Below, one piece after another: positions 22,660 to 34,702 of a stretch of DNA of 64,000 bases (positions are counted from its first letter, which is position 1; every line of letters begins with the position of its first letter). The notes beneath the pieces are model-generated. The model worked only from the letters and a program-made list of their open reading frames with translations. It did no database searches and had not been told where the DNA came from. The position numbers were made by a program, and so were the translations under genes. The stretch comes from Amanita rubescens (Eukaryota; Basidiomycota; Agaricomycetes; Agaricales; Amanitaceae), in assembly GCA_015039365.1 (NCBI GenBank), contig WION01000052.1, forward strand, positions 62,001 through 126,000, written 5' to 3'.

Positions 22660-23110
22660 ATACACGCTAGGACGGGATCACACATACATTCAGGTTGAAA
22701 TTCGCGATTAGCTTCCCCCAAACGATGTACTTGCTAGCAAAGCGTTTGTACCAGGCTTTCGTGTTCTTCCTTTCGACATGTTAGAACCATAGATTCCGAG
22801 AATAGCGACAAGGGTTCGTCGATGTGTTGGTCGATAGGCGTGAACCATGGCTGATGATAACGAGGGGATTAACCAGGAAGAGCGAAGGCAAGCTAGCGGC
22901 GCTTACCCACCGAATGACTGCTTAGCTGTACCTCCGAGCATCGTATCCCTCCCCGCAATACATATTCTCTAGACAAATGGTTGTGAGGCCCAGAAAGAGC
23001 AAAGGAATGTGGAGTCTCACGTGGTCCATTGAAACCGACGCGTCAAGCATGTCCTATCGATGGTGAGTAAAATCCTACCCCGTCAAACTGGGTCAACGTT
23101 TGCGGAATGT
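22660..23110 (-). pseudogene. DAP1/MAPR pseudogene c
   Basis: The complement near 22690-22760 encodes KAWYKRFASKYIVWGKLI, matching the C-terminal exon of the intact DAP1 gene. Further up, near 23050, comes the stretch for GRILLA..., with the frame broken between. The next 300 bp (to 23420) match sequence next to copy d at 28.7-28.9 kb, so a unit larger than the gene was duplicated. Confidence 0.6.
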
Positions 23111-23687
23111 GGTCTTGAGTTGGAGAGATTGGCGTCAGTTGTAGTGCTTGTTAAATAAGATCCGTTTTCGAGCACCACGCGCTACTGATGGCAAGCCGAG
23201 TCGAATACCAAGTGAAAGAAACTAGGGGCAATGAACGACACGACTGGCAAGAACTTATGACGCCGTGAGGCAGCGACAGTCTGTATGGCCCAGGCTATGG
23301 CTCGTGCAGTAGTATTTTCAAAGCGGAGTGTGAAGCGGGCCCGGGCGTAAATATTTGGCGCGACTTTCGGGCACGCCAGCTGCCATTTGCCGCTTTAGGA
23401 AGATGCATCCACCTGGTCAATGACGCGCAAAACTCGATGGTGATTCATATCCTCTGCGTTCTCGAGGAACGTGCCCAGTCATTCCGACCAAGACGAACCG
23501 GGCATTAAAACGGGCTCGTATTTGCAGCATAGCGGGGTTTGCCGATATTACTTTTCCACGGTGTTGATTGTGACACACGTTACATCTTTTCTTTACCCTT
23601 GACCACGACAAAGATTGTTGATTGATACCAGGTAGCTTTCACCTGTGCCACAATGAATAGAAATACTAACAACTGCATGCAGCAAAC

Positions 23688-26600
23688 ATGTCAAACCCTC
23701 CTCAGACTCCTGTGGGACCTGGCTTTTTTAATGGGTCCCACAACTTCTCCATCTCAAACTGCCAATTTACACAGGTGATTAAGCTCATGTCTATTTTGTT
23801 TATCTGTTAGCATGTTAACAGTCTTGACACATACATAGGTAACTGCTGTTAGCCAGCCAGCTTCTGTTGAAACTGTTATACCACCACTGCCATCCCTGAA
23901 GCATTCTAGTACTTTCTTCATGGGTAGAGATGAATACTTGCAAAGGCTCAAAGACCATTTTAGCTCCCAAATTGAAGGCCAAAGGAAATCATTCCTCTTA
24001 CATGGCCTAGGAGGCATTGGTAAAACCCAGATCTGCCTCAAGTTCATTGAACAAAATCCTGATTTGTGAGCATTTCATCAATCTAGTACTGATAGAAGAT
24101 GAAAAAATTATCCCAGGTTTTCTGAAGTATTCTGGCTTGATGCTTCTTCAGATGCTACTATTGAACTTGGACTGATGCAAATTGCTCAGGCTAACGATGC
24201 CCCACCAGAAGCAAAGCAATCCCCTGGATCTGTTCTCAAATGGATTTCTCGGAGATCCAGGTGGCTTATAATATATGATAGTGCAGATGGCCATTACTCT
24301 GCAGTTGAAAAGTTCCTCCCACCTGGGAATGGTGGAAATGTATTGATCACAAGTAGGAATGAGGGATTGAAGAGGCTGGTATCAGATGCAGAGAATGTTC
24401 TTCACATGGAAGATGAGAAGGCTATTTCACTGCTTTTGAAGTCAGCCATGCTGGATGGTTCATCTGATCATATTAAAACATTGGCTAAGAGGGTTGTGTC
24501 AGACCTGGGAGGGATACCCCTTGCCCTTGACCAAGCAGGGTCATACATCCAAAGCTGTGGTTGCAGAATTGATGACTACCTTGATCTATTCAAAAAGAAT
24601 AAGCACCAACTGATGTCAAGGAGAGGATTCAAGGGTGCATCTGGATATGGAACATCTACATATGGAACATGGGACATTTCAATGCAGCAGATTACAGATG
24701 TGGCTGAGAAGGGAAGCAAGGAAGAAGCCCAGGCAGCACAAAGTGCAATCAGGCTATTGAGAATGTTTGCTTTTTTAAATAATGAGAACATCCCTGAAGA
24801 GTTATTTAAGAATGCTGCAGAGAATTACATAAGGGCCAATGTTGATGCAAGTCAGTCTGCCTTGTTATCACAAGCAAGTTTATTAGACAATCAGACCCTG
24901 TTTTTGGGAGAAGAGGGAGAATGGGACAGAATGCAGTTCCTGGATGGGATACAAATTCTACTCTCATTTTCTTTGATCAAGGCTGTCAATAATCTGTATT
25001 CAATGCACCTTTTAGTGAATTCCTGGATCAGGAATTGCATACCCAAAGGAGAGGCCACTGATCACTACTGTAGAGCAAGAGCATTGTTGTCCTGTTCAAT
25101 TGTTCTTGACTGGGATATTGACAACTATGCATTCTGCAGACTGCTTGCACCACACATTAGGACAAATGATTTGCAGGCATCAGAATTGGGATTGCAACAG
25201 AGGTATGGTGGCAATGAATATGACAAATATGCACTTGTATTTCATCATGTTGGTAGCTGGGATGAAGAGGAGAGGATTTTGCAAGCTGCATTTGATGAAA
25301 GGAAATCAAAGCTGGGATCAGACCACTGTGAAACTCTTGCTTCCTTATACTACTTGTCATTGACATACTTGAATCAAGGAAGGTGGGGGGAAGCAGAGAA
25401 GCTGCAGTTGGAAGTAATTGATGGAAGGAAAAAAACACTTGGGTCAGGTCACCTTGACACTCTGACAGCTGTGGATAGCTTGGCAAAGACATATTGGCAC
25501 CAGAGCAGGTTTGGTGAGGCAGAGAGGCTGCAGGTGGATGTCATGAATGCAAGAAAGGAGAAACTGGGATCAGACCATCTGAACACTCTCTCAACTATGA
25601 ATAATTTAGCAGTGACATACTTTAGCCAGGGCAAGTGGGATGATGCAGAGAAGTTGCAGGTGGATGTGCTAACTGCAAGGAAAGCAAAACTTGGGCCTGA
25701 TCATCCAGACACTCTTGAAACAATGGGCAAATTGGCATTGACATACTTTAGCCAGGACAGATGGGATGAAGCAGAGAAGCTGCAGGTGGTTGTGTTAAAT
25801 GCAAAGAAAGCAAAGCTTGGGTTGGATCACCCAGAAACTCTCAATTCCATGCATAATTTGTCATCAACATACCGTAGCATTGGGAGGCATGGTGAGGCAG
25901 AGAAGCTGCTGGTAGATGTAATTCATGTATCAAAAGTGAAACTTGGATCAGACCACCCAGACACTCTATCTGCCATGGAAAGTTTGGGGATGACATATGC
26001 TAATCAGGGAAGATGGGGTGATGCAGAAAAGCTGCAAGTGGATGTGATGACTAGAAGTAAAGTAAAGTTTGGATCAGACCACCAAGATACTCTCATGATT
26101 ATGAACAATCTGGCATGCACTTACAGGACACAGGGCAGGTGGGCTGATGCAGAAAAGCTGCAAGTGGAGGTAATGGACACAATGACAGAAAAGCTAGGAA
26201 CAGACCACCCTGACACCCTTGGTGTCATGGACAATCTGGCATCAATATACCTATCTCAGGCAAGATTTGATGAAGCAGAGAAACTGCAGGTGCAGGTGAT
26301 GAATGCAAGAAAAACAAAGTTGGGATTAAGTCATCTAGACACTCTTGCATCCATGCACAATCTGGCATATACATACTTTGAGAAAGGAAGGTGGGAAGAG
26401 GCAGATAAACTTATATGGATGTGTTGAGTGTAATTAGAACAACACATGGATCAGACTTTTCAGAAACTATTACCACCATGAACAGTCTGGCAGGAATATA
26501 CTTGCGTTGGGGAAGGTGGACTGAGGCAGAAAAGCTGCAGGTGGATGTGATGAATGCCAGAAAAGAAAAGCTTGGATCAGATCATCCAGACACTCTTGCT

Positions 26601-27802
26601 GCAATCCATGATCTGGCAGTAATATACATGGCTCTGGGAAAGTGGGATAAGTCTGAGAATCTGCACATGGATGCTGTGAATGCTATGAAAGTAAAGCTTG
26701 GATCAGACCACCCAGATACTCTAACTGCAACAATGAGTTTGGCATTGACATACAGAAAGCAGGGGAGATGGGATGAGGCAGAGAGGCTATGCATTGATGT
26801 GCTTAATGCAAGGAAAACAAAACTTGGGTCAGACCACCTGGAGACTTTCACTGCCATGGACAATTTGGGATTAATATACTCATATCAGGGAAGGTCAGGT
26901 GAGGCAGAGAAGTTGCACATAGATGTGATGAAAGCCACTATGATAAAGCTTGGATCAGACCATCCAAGGACTCTCAATGCAATGAACAATCTAGCACTGG
27001 CATACAGTGGTCAAGACAGGTGGGATGAGGCAGAAAAGCTACATGTGGATGCAATGAATGGCATGAAAACAAAGCTTGGACCAGAGCATCCAGACACACT
27101 TAATGCCATGAATGGTTTAGCATCAACATACAGGAAGCAGGGGAAATTAGATGAGGCAGAAAATCTCTTCATTCATGTGATGAATGTAAGAAAGGCAAAG
27201 CTTATATCAGATCACCCTGACACTCTTGTCACCATGGCTGAGTTGGCATTGACATTTGAAAGTCAAGGAAAATGGGATGAAGCACAGTCTTTGCTCTCTC
27301 CTACTGTCCAGACTATGCAACAAGTTTTGGGATCTCAACATCCCAATACACTTTCTGCTATGGGAACCCTTTCCAATATTTGCCAGAGAAGGCAGCAAGA
27401 TCAAGATCAACTTGGGAAGATGGTATGTCACTCAAGTCAATTTTAAATTTATCCAACCTCTTCTTTTGCACAGCAGTTGGAAATTGAAAAGCCTAAGGAG
27501 GAATCAGGCCAGGGGGTTCAACCAATGGTAGGTCACATAGGCTTGATCTGATTTCAATCTAATCTTTAGCGTACATAGCTTTCCAGGGCTAACAATCAGC
27601 TAGAGTTTGTAAAATGCCAGGAACCAGATCAGCACCAAGAAAGGGTATTTATGGTATGTCATGCATAATTATTTCAATCTTATACTTAATGTGTCCTTTA
27701 ATCTAGCCTTTAAATTCTTGTGAACAATCAGGCATTGCAGTACAGCCTAAGCATAAATTGGTCAAAGAGCTTAAAGGCTGGTGGAGAAAGTTGAAGCATT
27801 GA
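23688..27802 (+). pseudogene. NLR2: NB-ARC-TPR paralogue of NLR1 with one frameshift
   Basis: Predicted exons 23688..23774, 23839..24065, 24117..27422, 27474..27527, 27600..27653 and 27707..27802 repeat the NLR1 gene structure. The N-terminal motif is FNGSHNFSISNCQFTQV. Walker A GLGGIGKT, FLPPGNGGNVLITSRN and GIPLALDQAGSYI are intact. About 20 TPRs follow, more than in NLR1. At about 26414 one base is missing (ATA.TGGATG where paralogous repeats have a full codon), so the frame ends at 26427. The next frame carries on with perfect TPRs to 27446. The 54-nt small exon of NLR1 is present twice. One lesion in 4 kb suggests a very young pseudogene or a sequence error. If read through, the basic C-terminal tail is kept (HKLVKELKGWWRKLKH). 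Confidence 0.8.
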
Positions 27803-28039
27803 TTATATGTACATGTAAATGATCAGTCTTACTATAAATTTCAACTTTGAGTGGTATGACAATAAACTTTTGTTATCCCCGACCATCAATATTGATGTAT
27901 GTAAGTTGATTATGTGATTCTTTATAATTTGTCCCAATTCTAGAGATATCCCCGAGTAAAGATGTAGGCAATTGGAATAAGTTTATGTATCATCTGAACA
28001 CTGTTACGAGATGTGCACTAAGACAGGGGTTGGCATACA

Positions 28040-28600
28040 TACATTCAAGCTGAAATTGGCGATTAGCTGCCCCAAACGATGTATTTGCTAGCAAAGGGTT
28101 TAAACCAGGTGTCCTTTCTTTCAACATGCCAGAACCATAGATCCTGAGAATAGCGACCCGTACGGTTCCGACGGTACTGGGTTAGTTATATGGGCGTAAG
28201 TGTGTCTGCATGAGGGGATCAGCAAGGAAGAGTGGAAGTAAGCTAGCGACGCTTACCCAAGCTGAATCACTGCTTAGCCGTGCCTCCGAGCAACGCATCC
28301 CTCCCCCCAATACATAGCTTGTTAGGCCAAGAACGAGCAAAGGAATGCGCAGCATCGTCAGGTGATTCAGGTCCATAGAAACCAGTGATACGTCAAGCAC
28401 CATCCCATTGATGGCGAGTAAAATCCTGCCTCCGTCTTTCCCATCAGACTGGGCCAATATTTGCGGAGTAGATTCCTTGAAAGGTCAGTGGGACGGTACG
28501 ATTCGGGAATCCTTGCGTACTCAAACTTAAACCCGGGAATAACAGGATTGGAGGAGCACAAGACCGGGGAAAAACGATGCGTCGGACAGAGCAGAGGATG
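28040..28600 (-). pseudogene. DAP1/MAPR pseudogene d
   Basis: The complement shows, in order, FKFEYARIPESYRPTDL, DGKDGGRILLAINGMV (near 28400-28450) and FKPFASKYIVWGS (near 28080). These correspond to the hydrophobic N-terminus, the cytochrome-b5-like core and the last exon of intact DAP1. Frames are broken and the YGPEGMYGNFAGRD segment is unrecognisable. Confidence 0.65.
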
Positions 28601-28694
28601 TTGAGTAAAACAGCGATGCGCGTAGACCCATGTAGGAAGGATTGGTGTCAGTTGTTGTGTTTGTTAAGGTGCGTTTTTCGAGCACTACGCGTTG

Positions 28695-29186
28695 CTAGAT
28701 GATGACAAGCCAAGTCGAATACAACAGAGAACGCAAGGCAATACTAGCGGGCAATGAGAAGAAATTACAATGAGGGAACGACAGCCTGTAAGTGTAACAG
28801 ACTCGTATCAGGCAGGAGCGGAGCATGAAGCGGGCGCAAACTTTGGCGCGACTTTCGGACACGGCCGCCGGCTCTTTGCCGCTTTTGGATGCATCGGGCC
28901 CATCCGCAAAATCTCCGGTCTTATTTTCCAACTCATGCAAAGTTGTCGCGACTTCGGCTAGGAGAGGTTCTGACGGGTAGTTGGAGCTAAACTCCATCGC
29001 GAGCTCTTGGATCAAATGGTTTCGGCGCGCCCAGAGCTGCCAGAGCCCACCACCCCCACCTTCAGATTTCCGGGATAAACTAGACCAGCGCATGATATGG
29101 AACGCATCGAGGCCCAACAATTTATCAATGCTCCCCTTGTGGTCGTGTATCCTTTTTTTAAAGTCTGGTACGCAAGCTCTGCTCAA
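28695..29186 (-). other. Unrecognised minus-strand ORF, partly duplicated
   Basis: An open frame of about 160 codons without an ATG at its upstream end. Its best part reads LWQLWARRNHLIQELAMEFS and LLAEVATTLHELENK. Upstream there is a plausible intron (GTAAGC...AAAAAAAG near 29150-29215), but I could not place a start exon in phase. A degraded copy of its 3' half is present at 23220-23420, again next to a DAP1 pseudogene. The product is unknown, and it may itself be a fragment. Confidence 0.3.
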
Positions 29187-30001
29187 GGACGAATGGAGAA
29201 GGCATAGGTAATATGCTTACAACGCCATAATTCAGCGGACTGAACCACATCCACAGGTCGCAAACCCTCCAACGCCTGAGCTCACTGGGCCCGCACCGTC
29301 TGTCCTTCATTTCGACCCTCCGCTCATCCATCGATCATATGCTCAGCTAGTCTCCAAGAACCCAAGACCTTGGTTGTGGCTTCGAGCGGCGTACCCGCGG
29401 AGATTGGGTAGTCTGGACTATGGTACGTATCCTCCACTGCGCAACAAATCCATGAGCTTATTTCAGTGAAAAGACCCAAAAATTTCTTCCCAGCCACCTC
29501 CACTATCAAATGACGCAAAACGCCTTCGACATCTCCAATGACCTTCCATCAGAACACCGCTGCTAATGATAAATCGACGGCACGCATCACTTTCGATTGG
29601 ACGCGGAGCCAGGCATGAGCAGCTCCGATTAGTAACAGCTAGAACAGTCTCAATATTGCTATGCACGCATCGATAACGTATCATTTGGAGCTCCTCTTGC
29701 CAAGCAATGATCTTATGACTGACATCCTGGTTCCTCGGGCATCGGCGGTGATACGATTTACAATCTATACATTCCGGAAGAAAACTCTTGCGGTAAATCG
29801 ATCGTTCCCCCTCGACTTCCAACACGCGATCCTACCGATTTGGATCGCAACGGCAGATGACCCCCACGTGTACAGGACAGCTTCCATCGAAGGACACATG
29901 AGCGGATCCTACATGTGCCTGTGGAGCTACCCCGGTCTTTGGGAAGATCAGAGAGGTATATGAACGTCTGTCGAGAGATTCTTATTCTCAACGCAATACC
30001 C
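29187..30001. other. Spacer with weak coding remnants
   Basis: No gene I can define. A minus-strand frame (29758-30060) contains TFIYLSDLPKD, reminiscent of the YLSD motif of HET domains of fungal incompatibility proteins. The neighbouring HET motifs are not evident, so this is only a hint. Confidence 0.25.
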
Positions 30002-30626
30002 ATGGCTGAAATCAACTCCGGCTCTGTGTACCATATCACCAATGCAAAAGCTACCGGCAACGCTATGGACCTGTCCGGGACAGACCAGCGCCATCGTACG
30101 CCATTTACCTAACTTAATGCTATCTCGTTAAATGATGATTCCAGTTATCGGTTGGCCTAGTCACGAAGGGGACAATCAAAAGGTGTGATTCTCTGTTCTC
30201 ATACAAGTCCGTTGGCGCTGATAGTTCGAAGTGGCACATTGAAAAAGTAGGCGACCATTACACGATAAGAAACGTGCGCTATGGCAAGTACATTGGTCTG
30301 GAAGCCCATCCAGAGAACAATGTCTCCGCTGTTGCTGTCGAGCAAGATTTCAAGTGGAATATAGTGCGAGACAAAGAGGATCCCTCCGTATACAGGTGAT
30401 TGCCATATTTCATTTTTCTCAAGTGATACTTATATGAAAAAGATTCTTTGTACCCGGCACTCGTTTCAATCTTGACTTGACTAACCACGGGAGCGACAAA
30501 GGTGACACCCCTATCGCAGTTTGGGGCGCATGGGAAGGACGTAACCAATGCTGGAGTCTCCAACAGCGTAAGCATAGATCACTTGACGTTTTAGATGTGT
30601 TGATAACATATTTTGGTCCAGTCTGA
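30002..30626 (+). CDS. Ricin-B-type beta-trefoil lectin A
   Basis: Exons 30002..30095, 30145..30182 (38 nt), 30232..30395, 30443..30567 and a two-codon end at 30622..30626 give about 141 residues. If the last 54-bp intron is retained the frame still reaches the same stop. The pattern is VYHITNAKATGNAMDLSG, then IGWPSHEGDNQKW, then YTIRNVRYGKYIG, then FNLDLTNHGS and NQCWSLQQ. These are the three trefoil lobes with (Q/N)xW ends seen in small secretory-signal-less mushroom lectins of the ricin-B fold. Such proteins bind glycans and in mushrooms are thought to act in defence against predators. No signal peptide is present. It is one of six related units in the window. Confidence 0.8.
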
Positions 30627-31073
30627 TCGACGCTGGGAATATAGAGTACAAATATTGCTATCCGTTGTAACTATGTTGGAAAACAGCCACCGCTCCGGAA
30701 TATAAGCTTTTTTTCAATTACGGTCCAAGACTCTTCATCTTATCGTCATTTCTGATCTCGGTCAAAATTGTTCGATTCTTGCTTGATTTTCAAGTTTCCA
30801 CGCAAAGGGCCCATTATCTCACTACATGATTTACGGAACTTTGAAACGTGCGTACGATGCGAACGTTCAACTTTATTATCGACTCCAAGATGGCGCGATC
30901 CTTCGCTATGAATACATCGTCCTTCCCATAACCATCTTGCTCAGAGCTGCTCAGAGGCTAGAGCTGGAGCCAAAAAGGCTCTACTATCATATGGCATGCT
31001 TTCGGCCCGACCCTTTGGTATGCTGTGGGAATCGAACATCAGGGTCTGCAATGCACCTTTATCGATAACAAAG
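30627..31073. other. Spacer upstream of the MYND gene
   Basis: About 450 bp. The stretch 30850-30960 (GGCGCGAT... ATCGTCCTTCCCATA) has a weak counterpart at 33390-33470, suggesting that the MYND upstream region was copied together with a lectin. Confidence 0.35.
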
Positions 31074-32036
31074 ATGTCTGGTTCTGCCACCACCAAGCTT
31101 AAGTACTGTGGCAGAACGAACTGCGAAAACACCCCAAACCACGTCTGCAGCAGATGCAAACATGTCTGGTACTGCGGACGTACCTGCCAACAAAGTGACT
31201 GGTCTATGCACAAACGTTACTGCCCAGGACTCGCAACCGGGTCATTAACACACTACTTCCCCAGGTCCCCCAAACTCTCAGCCAGCCAAACTAAATTCCT
31301 CACCACATCCTGGGTCATCGATCTCTCCGTGCAGAACCTTATCCCTAGCACCATTAACAGCGATTGGACCGTCTCCGAACTTCTTACCATCGCTCCTCCT
31401 ACCCGTGGAGTTCTACTCACCCACCAGCCCCTCGTAGACCGCTTTCGATGGGGCCAGAACTCCACGCTTTGTCAATACCTGACTGGCCGCCGGGATGGGT
31501 ATGTCGAGATCTACCCATCCGGTTATGACTACGATCTCACACATACCCTCTATCATGTCCCTCCTGGAAATTCTGAGCGCACCGTGCCGACCTCAGAGCT
31601 GACGATCGATGGGGTCGAGTTGGTGGGGATAGCGAAGCTGACCGAAACAGAAATGGCGGTGTTCCTCGAGGCAGTGGTGAAGCCCGCAAAGCTGTCTCGA
31701 GTGGCGTACGTTGTGTCTGCGGGCTCACATAAACTGGATCACTTTGTCGAGCCGCAGATGAATAGGACTAATAGCCACTATATGCACAAGCGAGATCCAA
31801 CGCAGGAGGACAGACATGATTTTGACACGTTGCAGGAATTCCGGAGGATGGGTCTGAGGTTGACGTCCCCGAGGGAAGACTGGGTTAGGGAATGTGGGGT
31901 GGATTGGACAGCGTTTTTTTTCGCCAAGGAAGGGAATGTGGCGGAGAGTGGCGAGATAGAGTATGGAAAAGGGCCAAAGTTTGATACGGCGTTTGCGGAT
32001 TATTGGAAGTATATGGCATCAAAGTCTGATTCTTAG
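31074..32036 (+). CDS. MYND-type zinc-finger protein
   Basis: Single-exon frame of 320 residues. The start is placed at ATG 31074, directly before the zinc finger; an in-frame ATG lies at 30996. Residues 12-50 give a complete MYND finger: Cys12, Cys17, Cys25, Cys28, Cys34, Cys38, His46 and Cys50. MYND fingers bind proline-rich partner peptides. The remaining 270 residues have no SET domain or other recognised fold. They end in a conserved-looking block with FDTLQEFRRMGLRLTSPRED. Large numbers of such MYND-only proteins exist in Agaricomycetes; the function here is unknown. It is sandwiched between lectins A and B on the same strand. Confidence 0.8.
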   Translation: MSGSATTKLKYCGRTNCENTPNHVCSRCKHVWYCGRTCQQSDWSMHKRYCPGLATGSLTHYFPRSPKLSASQTKFLTTSWVIDLSVQNLIPSTINSDWTVSELLTIAPPTRGVLLTHQPLVDRFRWGQNSTLCQYLTGRRDGYVEIYPSGYDYDLTHTLYHVPPGNSERTVPTSELTIDGVELVGIAKLTETEMAVFLEAVVKPAKLSRVAYVVSAGSHKLDHFVEPQMNRTNSHYMHKRDPTQEDRHDFDTLQEFRRMGLRLTSPREDWVRECGVDWTAFFFAKEGNVAESGEIEYGKGPKFDTAFADYWKYMASKSDS

Positions 32037-32256
32037 GCAAAGAATAAGGGTAGTAGCGGGGTATGGAGTATTTATGCACAGCATGACGTGAGATGTAGAC
32101 TTGGTATCAGGGCTATTCCGGATATATAGTAGTGGACCGTATCGCCTTCATCAAGGTTTCAGCAGGAACTTACCCCTATATCTTCGGTGATATCTATTAT
32201 TGTGAATGGGTATAAATGAAGGCGCATCACAGACACTCGCATAGTTGGAATCCATC

Positions 32257-32846
32257 ATGGCAACGGTGAAGAACGGCTGGTATCAGATTATCAATGCGAA
32301 GAGTGGCACTCTTTTGGACTTGTCTGGGACAGACCAGACCTACAGTACGTCGACGCTATTCTTCTCTGATACGATATGAATCTAAGCCCTTGAATGTATA
32401 GTCATTGGGTGGCGCCACAATGGCGGCAACAACCAAGAGGTCTGTTCAGGACCGTCCCAATTGATCGATTCTGATGCTAGTCGTCCACTAGTGGCACGTT
32501 CATTACAACCACGAAAATGGCTCCTACACGATTAAGAATCACCGCTACGAAAAATACCTTAACTCTATGGAGCCTCGGCGTGCAGGTGTTATAGCGAAAG
32601 GAACCATGAGCATATGCGAGTGGAAGATATCGACAGGCGAATCAGGTAATGATTACAGGTACTGTACACCATCAGATATGTATGCACTTTCGGAACTGAT
32701 TTTTATACAGGATCGTTGTCCCTAATACGGAATTGCATCTCGTGTTGACTGACAATGGGAGCTCCAGGGATGGTACTTCGATCGCGATCGCAGACAAGTC
32801 GCCAGAGAAGAATCAGCTTTGGAAGTTTAAGTGGATCAGAGATTGA
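32257..32846 (+). CDS. Ricin-B-type beta-trefoil lectin B
   Basis: Exons 32257..32344, 32402..32439 (38 nt), 32492..32658 and 32711..32846, introns 52-57 bp, 142 residues. The sequence runs GWYQIINAKSGTLLDLSG, IGWRHNGGNNQEW, YTIKNHRYEKYL, LHLVLTDNGSSRDGT and NQLWKFKW. It has the same exon phases as lectins A, C, D and F. No signal peptide is present. Compared with lectin A the final exon is unspliced and slightly longer. Confidence 0.8.
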
Positions 32847-33944
32847 GCTGAAGTATGCATGTTTGACAATCAAGTTACATTTGTAATTGAAGATTTCGAG
32901 AACAGAAAGGCCCTGGATCGGGCTATTGCGATTGCCTTTGAGGCACGTTCATCGGACTCCATCCGTGATTCACTCTCCGTGGCTTGCATGCATGGGAAAG
33001 TGATTGGAATCTGAATAAGTATAGACCTGGAGGGAGCCGATCGAAAATGTGTTCCGGAGAATGTCGTGTCGACACGTGTGGCTTGCAAACATAACCAAAT
33101 AGAGGACCTTGGAGTCCGTCTGGCATGCCGACACACTCAGGCTGATGCAGAGAAACTGGATTGTATCGTAAGTTAACGAACTCCCATTTACACTTACAGT
33201 TTCTTCTCCAGAAGAATGACAATCACAAAGGCCTAGTGATATTAGAACTCCCATTATCTACAGCTGGCTTTAGTGCGTATTGGGATAGGACACAGGTGGG
33301 ACTAGATTTCATTCGCTTGGTTCAGTGGGATACTGATGTTTAGTTGCCCATAGCTCGGCTTCGTAGGCGAAAATGACCAGGTTCATCATCGACTCCCACC
33401 CTGGCGCGATTGAATTTTACAAGCCCTTGGACGTTAGCTGTGAATAACTCGTCCTCGTCCTTCCCATATCAGTTGCTCCCATACTCAAATGGGTTCCTGA
33501 ATCGCACACGGATGATGTTACTCGCCTCTCGCTCACTTCATTTGCCAGTTATGGCGTCATGACAAAGGTGGTAAAGTGGGGCATGTCGCTTCTTCCCGAA
33601 AGAAGTTCAAGCCTCAAATATCGGTTTAATGTGGGGTTAGAGCGGAGAGAAGGCCTAAAATGTTTCGTCGGCGTCAACAACTCGCAGTTCGTAATGGTAC
33701 AGCACTGCTATCACGCAAGATACCTCAAGTGTTGTGGTACTGGAAGTAGCTGATCGACGTTGGTGTCTCGCACAGTCGACGTCGTGATCGTCAACGAGCA
33801 GGTGACGCGCCAACATCTCCTGTCTAAAAATACCGACTTTAATCTCCACAGACTTCACGTACATGTTCTCGGGGAATGTCCACTATTCGGTTCATCGAAT
33901 GCTATAAATGAGGGGGGAGTATCGCTAGCTGCATACAGCCCACC
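32847..33944. other. Spacer between lectins B and C
   Basis: About 1.1 kb without a supported gene. A segment at 33370-33530 weakly resembles the region upstream of the MYND gene. Other frames are short. Confidence 0.4.
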
Positions 33945-34537
33945 ATGACCACACTTCCGCATGGCGTGTATCATATCATCAATGTGAAAAGCAACACTTT
34001 TCTTGACTTGTCAGGTTCAGACCCGACCCACACAACAGGTATGACATTCGTCTCCGGCATGGTATTGATTTAATACTTGAATGTAGTCATTGGTTGGGAG
34101 GATAACGGTTCCGACAACCAAAAGGTGCGTTCAGTACTATTCTGCTTACAGGCCAAGCCAACGCCAATATTCGTCTAGTGGTACATTTCACCAGATCGGG
34201 ATAATGATCTGTACGTAGTACAGAATGTGCGCTATGGAAAATACCTTTACTTTTCTGGGGCGCTGCGCGAAAATGCGCCCGCCGTCGGAGTGAACGAGGA
34301 ACAGTTGTGGAATATACGACCAGTCAAAGATGATCGAATAGTGTTCAGGTACTCTCTGATGATTATATATGCGTTCGAGCTGCCATGCTAACAAAGCAAA
34401 GGTTCTTTATCCCCCGAACTCCATTCAATCTCGAGTTGAGTAATGATGGGAGCAGCAAGGATGGCACTCCGGTTGTGCTTGCGCTTCAGCGAGCGGTGAA
34501 AGAACAGACCTGGAGGATTGTGGCGGTCGAAAACTGA
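33945..34537 (+). CDS. Ricin-B-type beta-trefoil lectin C
   Basis: Exons 33945..34038, 34087..34124 (38 nt), 34179..34348 and 34402..34537, introns 48-54 bp, 145 residues. Motifs are VYHIINVKSNTFLDLSG, IGWEDNGSDNQKW, YVVQNVRYGKYL, FNLELSNDGSSKDGT and EQTWRIV. It ends 165 bp before the DAP1 start. All frames are open and all splice sites are consensus. Confidence 0.8.
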
Positions 34538-34702
34538 GGGTTGATGGGCATGAGACGTAGCCTGACACGAGTTGCGTATGTAATTGTAAATGCATTGGAG
34601 GTCTTTCAACGCTGCCATCGGGCAATTACCCGGTGTCGGCTACCTCTGGCCCGGACCTGTTGAACGCGTGACCATGGTCCTTTGTGACCGCACACGACGA
34701 CG

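Noticed and set aside
29463..30060. Possible HET-domain gene on the minus strand (TFIYLSDLPKD)
   Set aside because: Only one motif fits; the flanking HET blocks and a start could not be found, so it is mentioned only as a hint.
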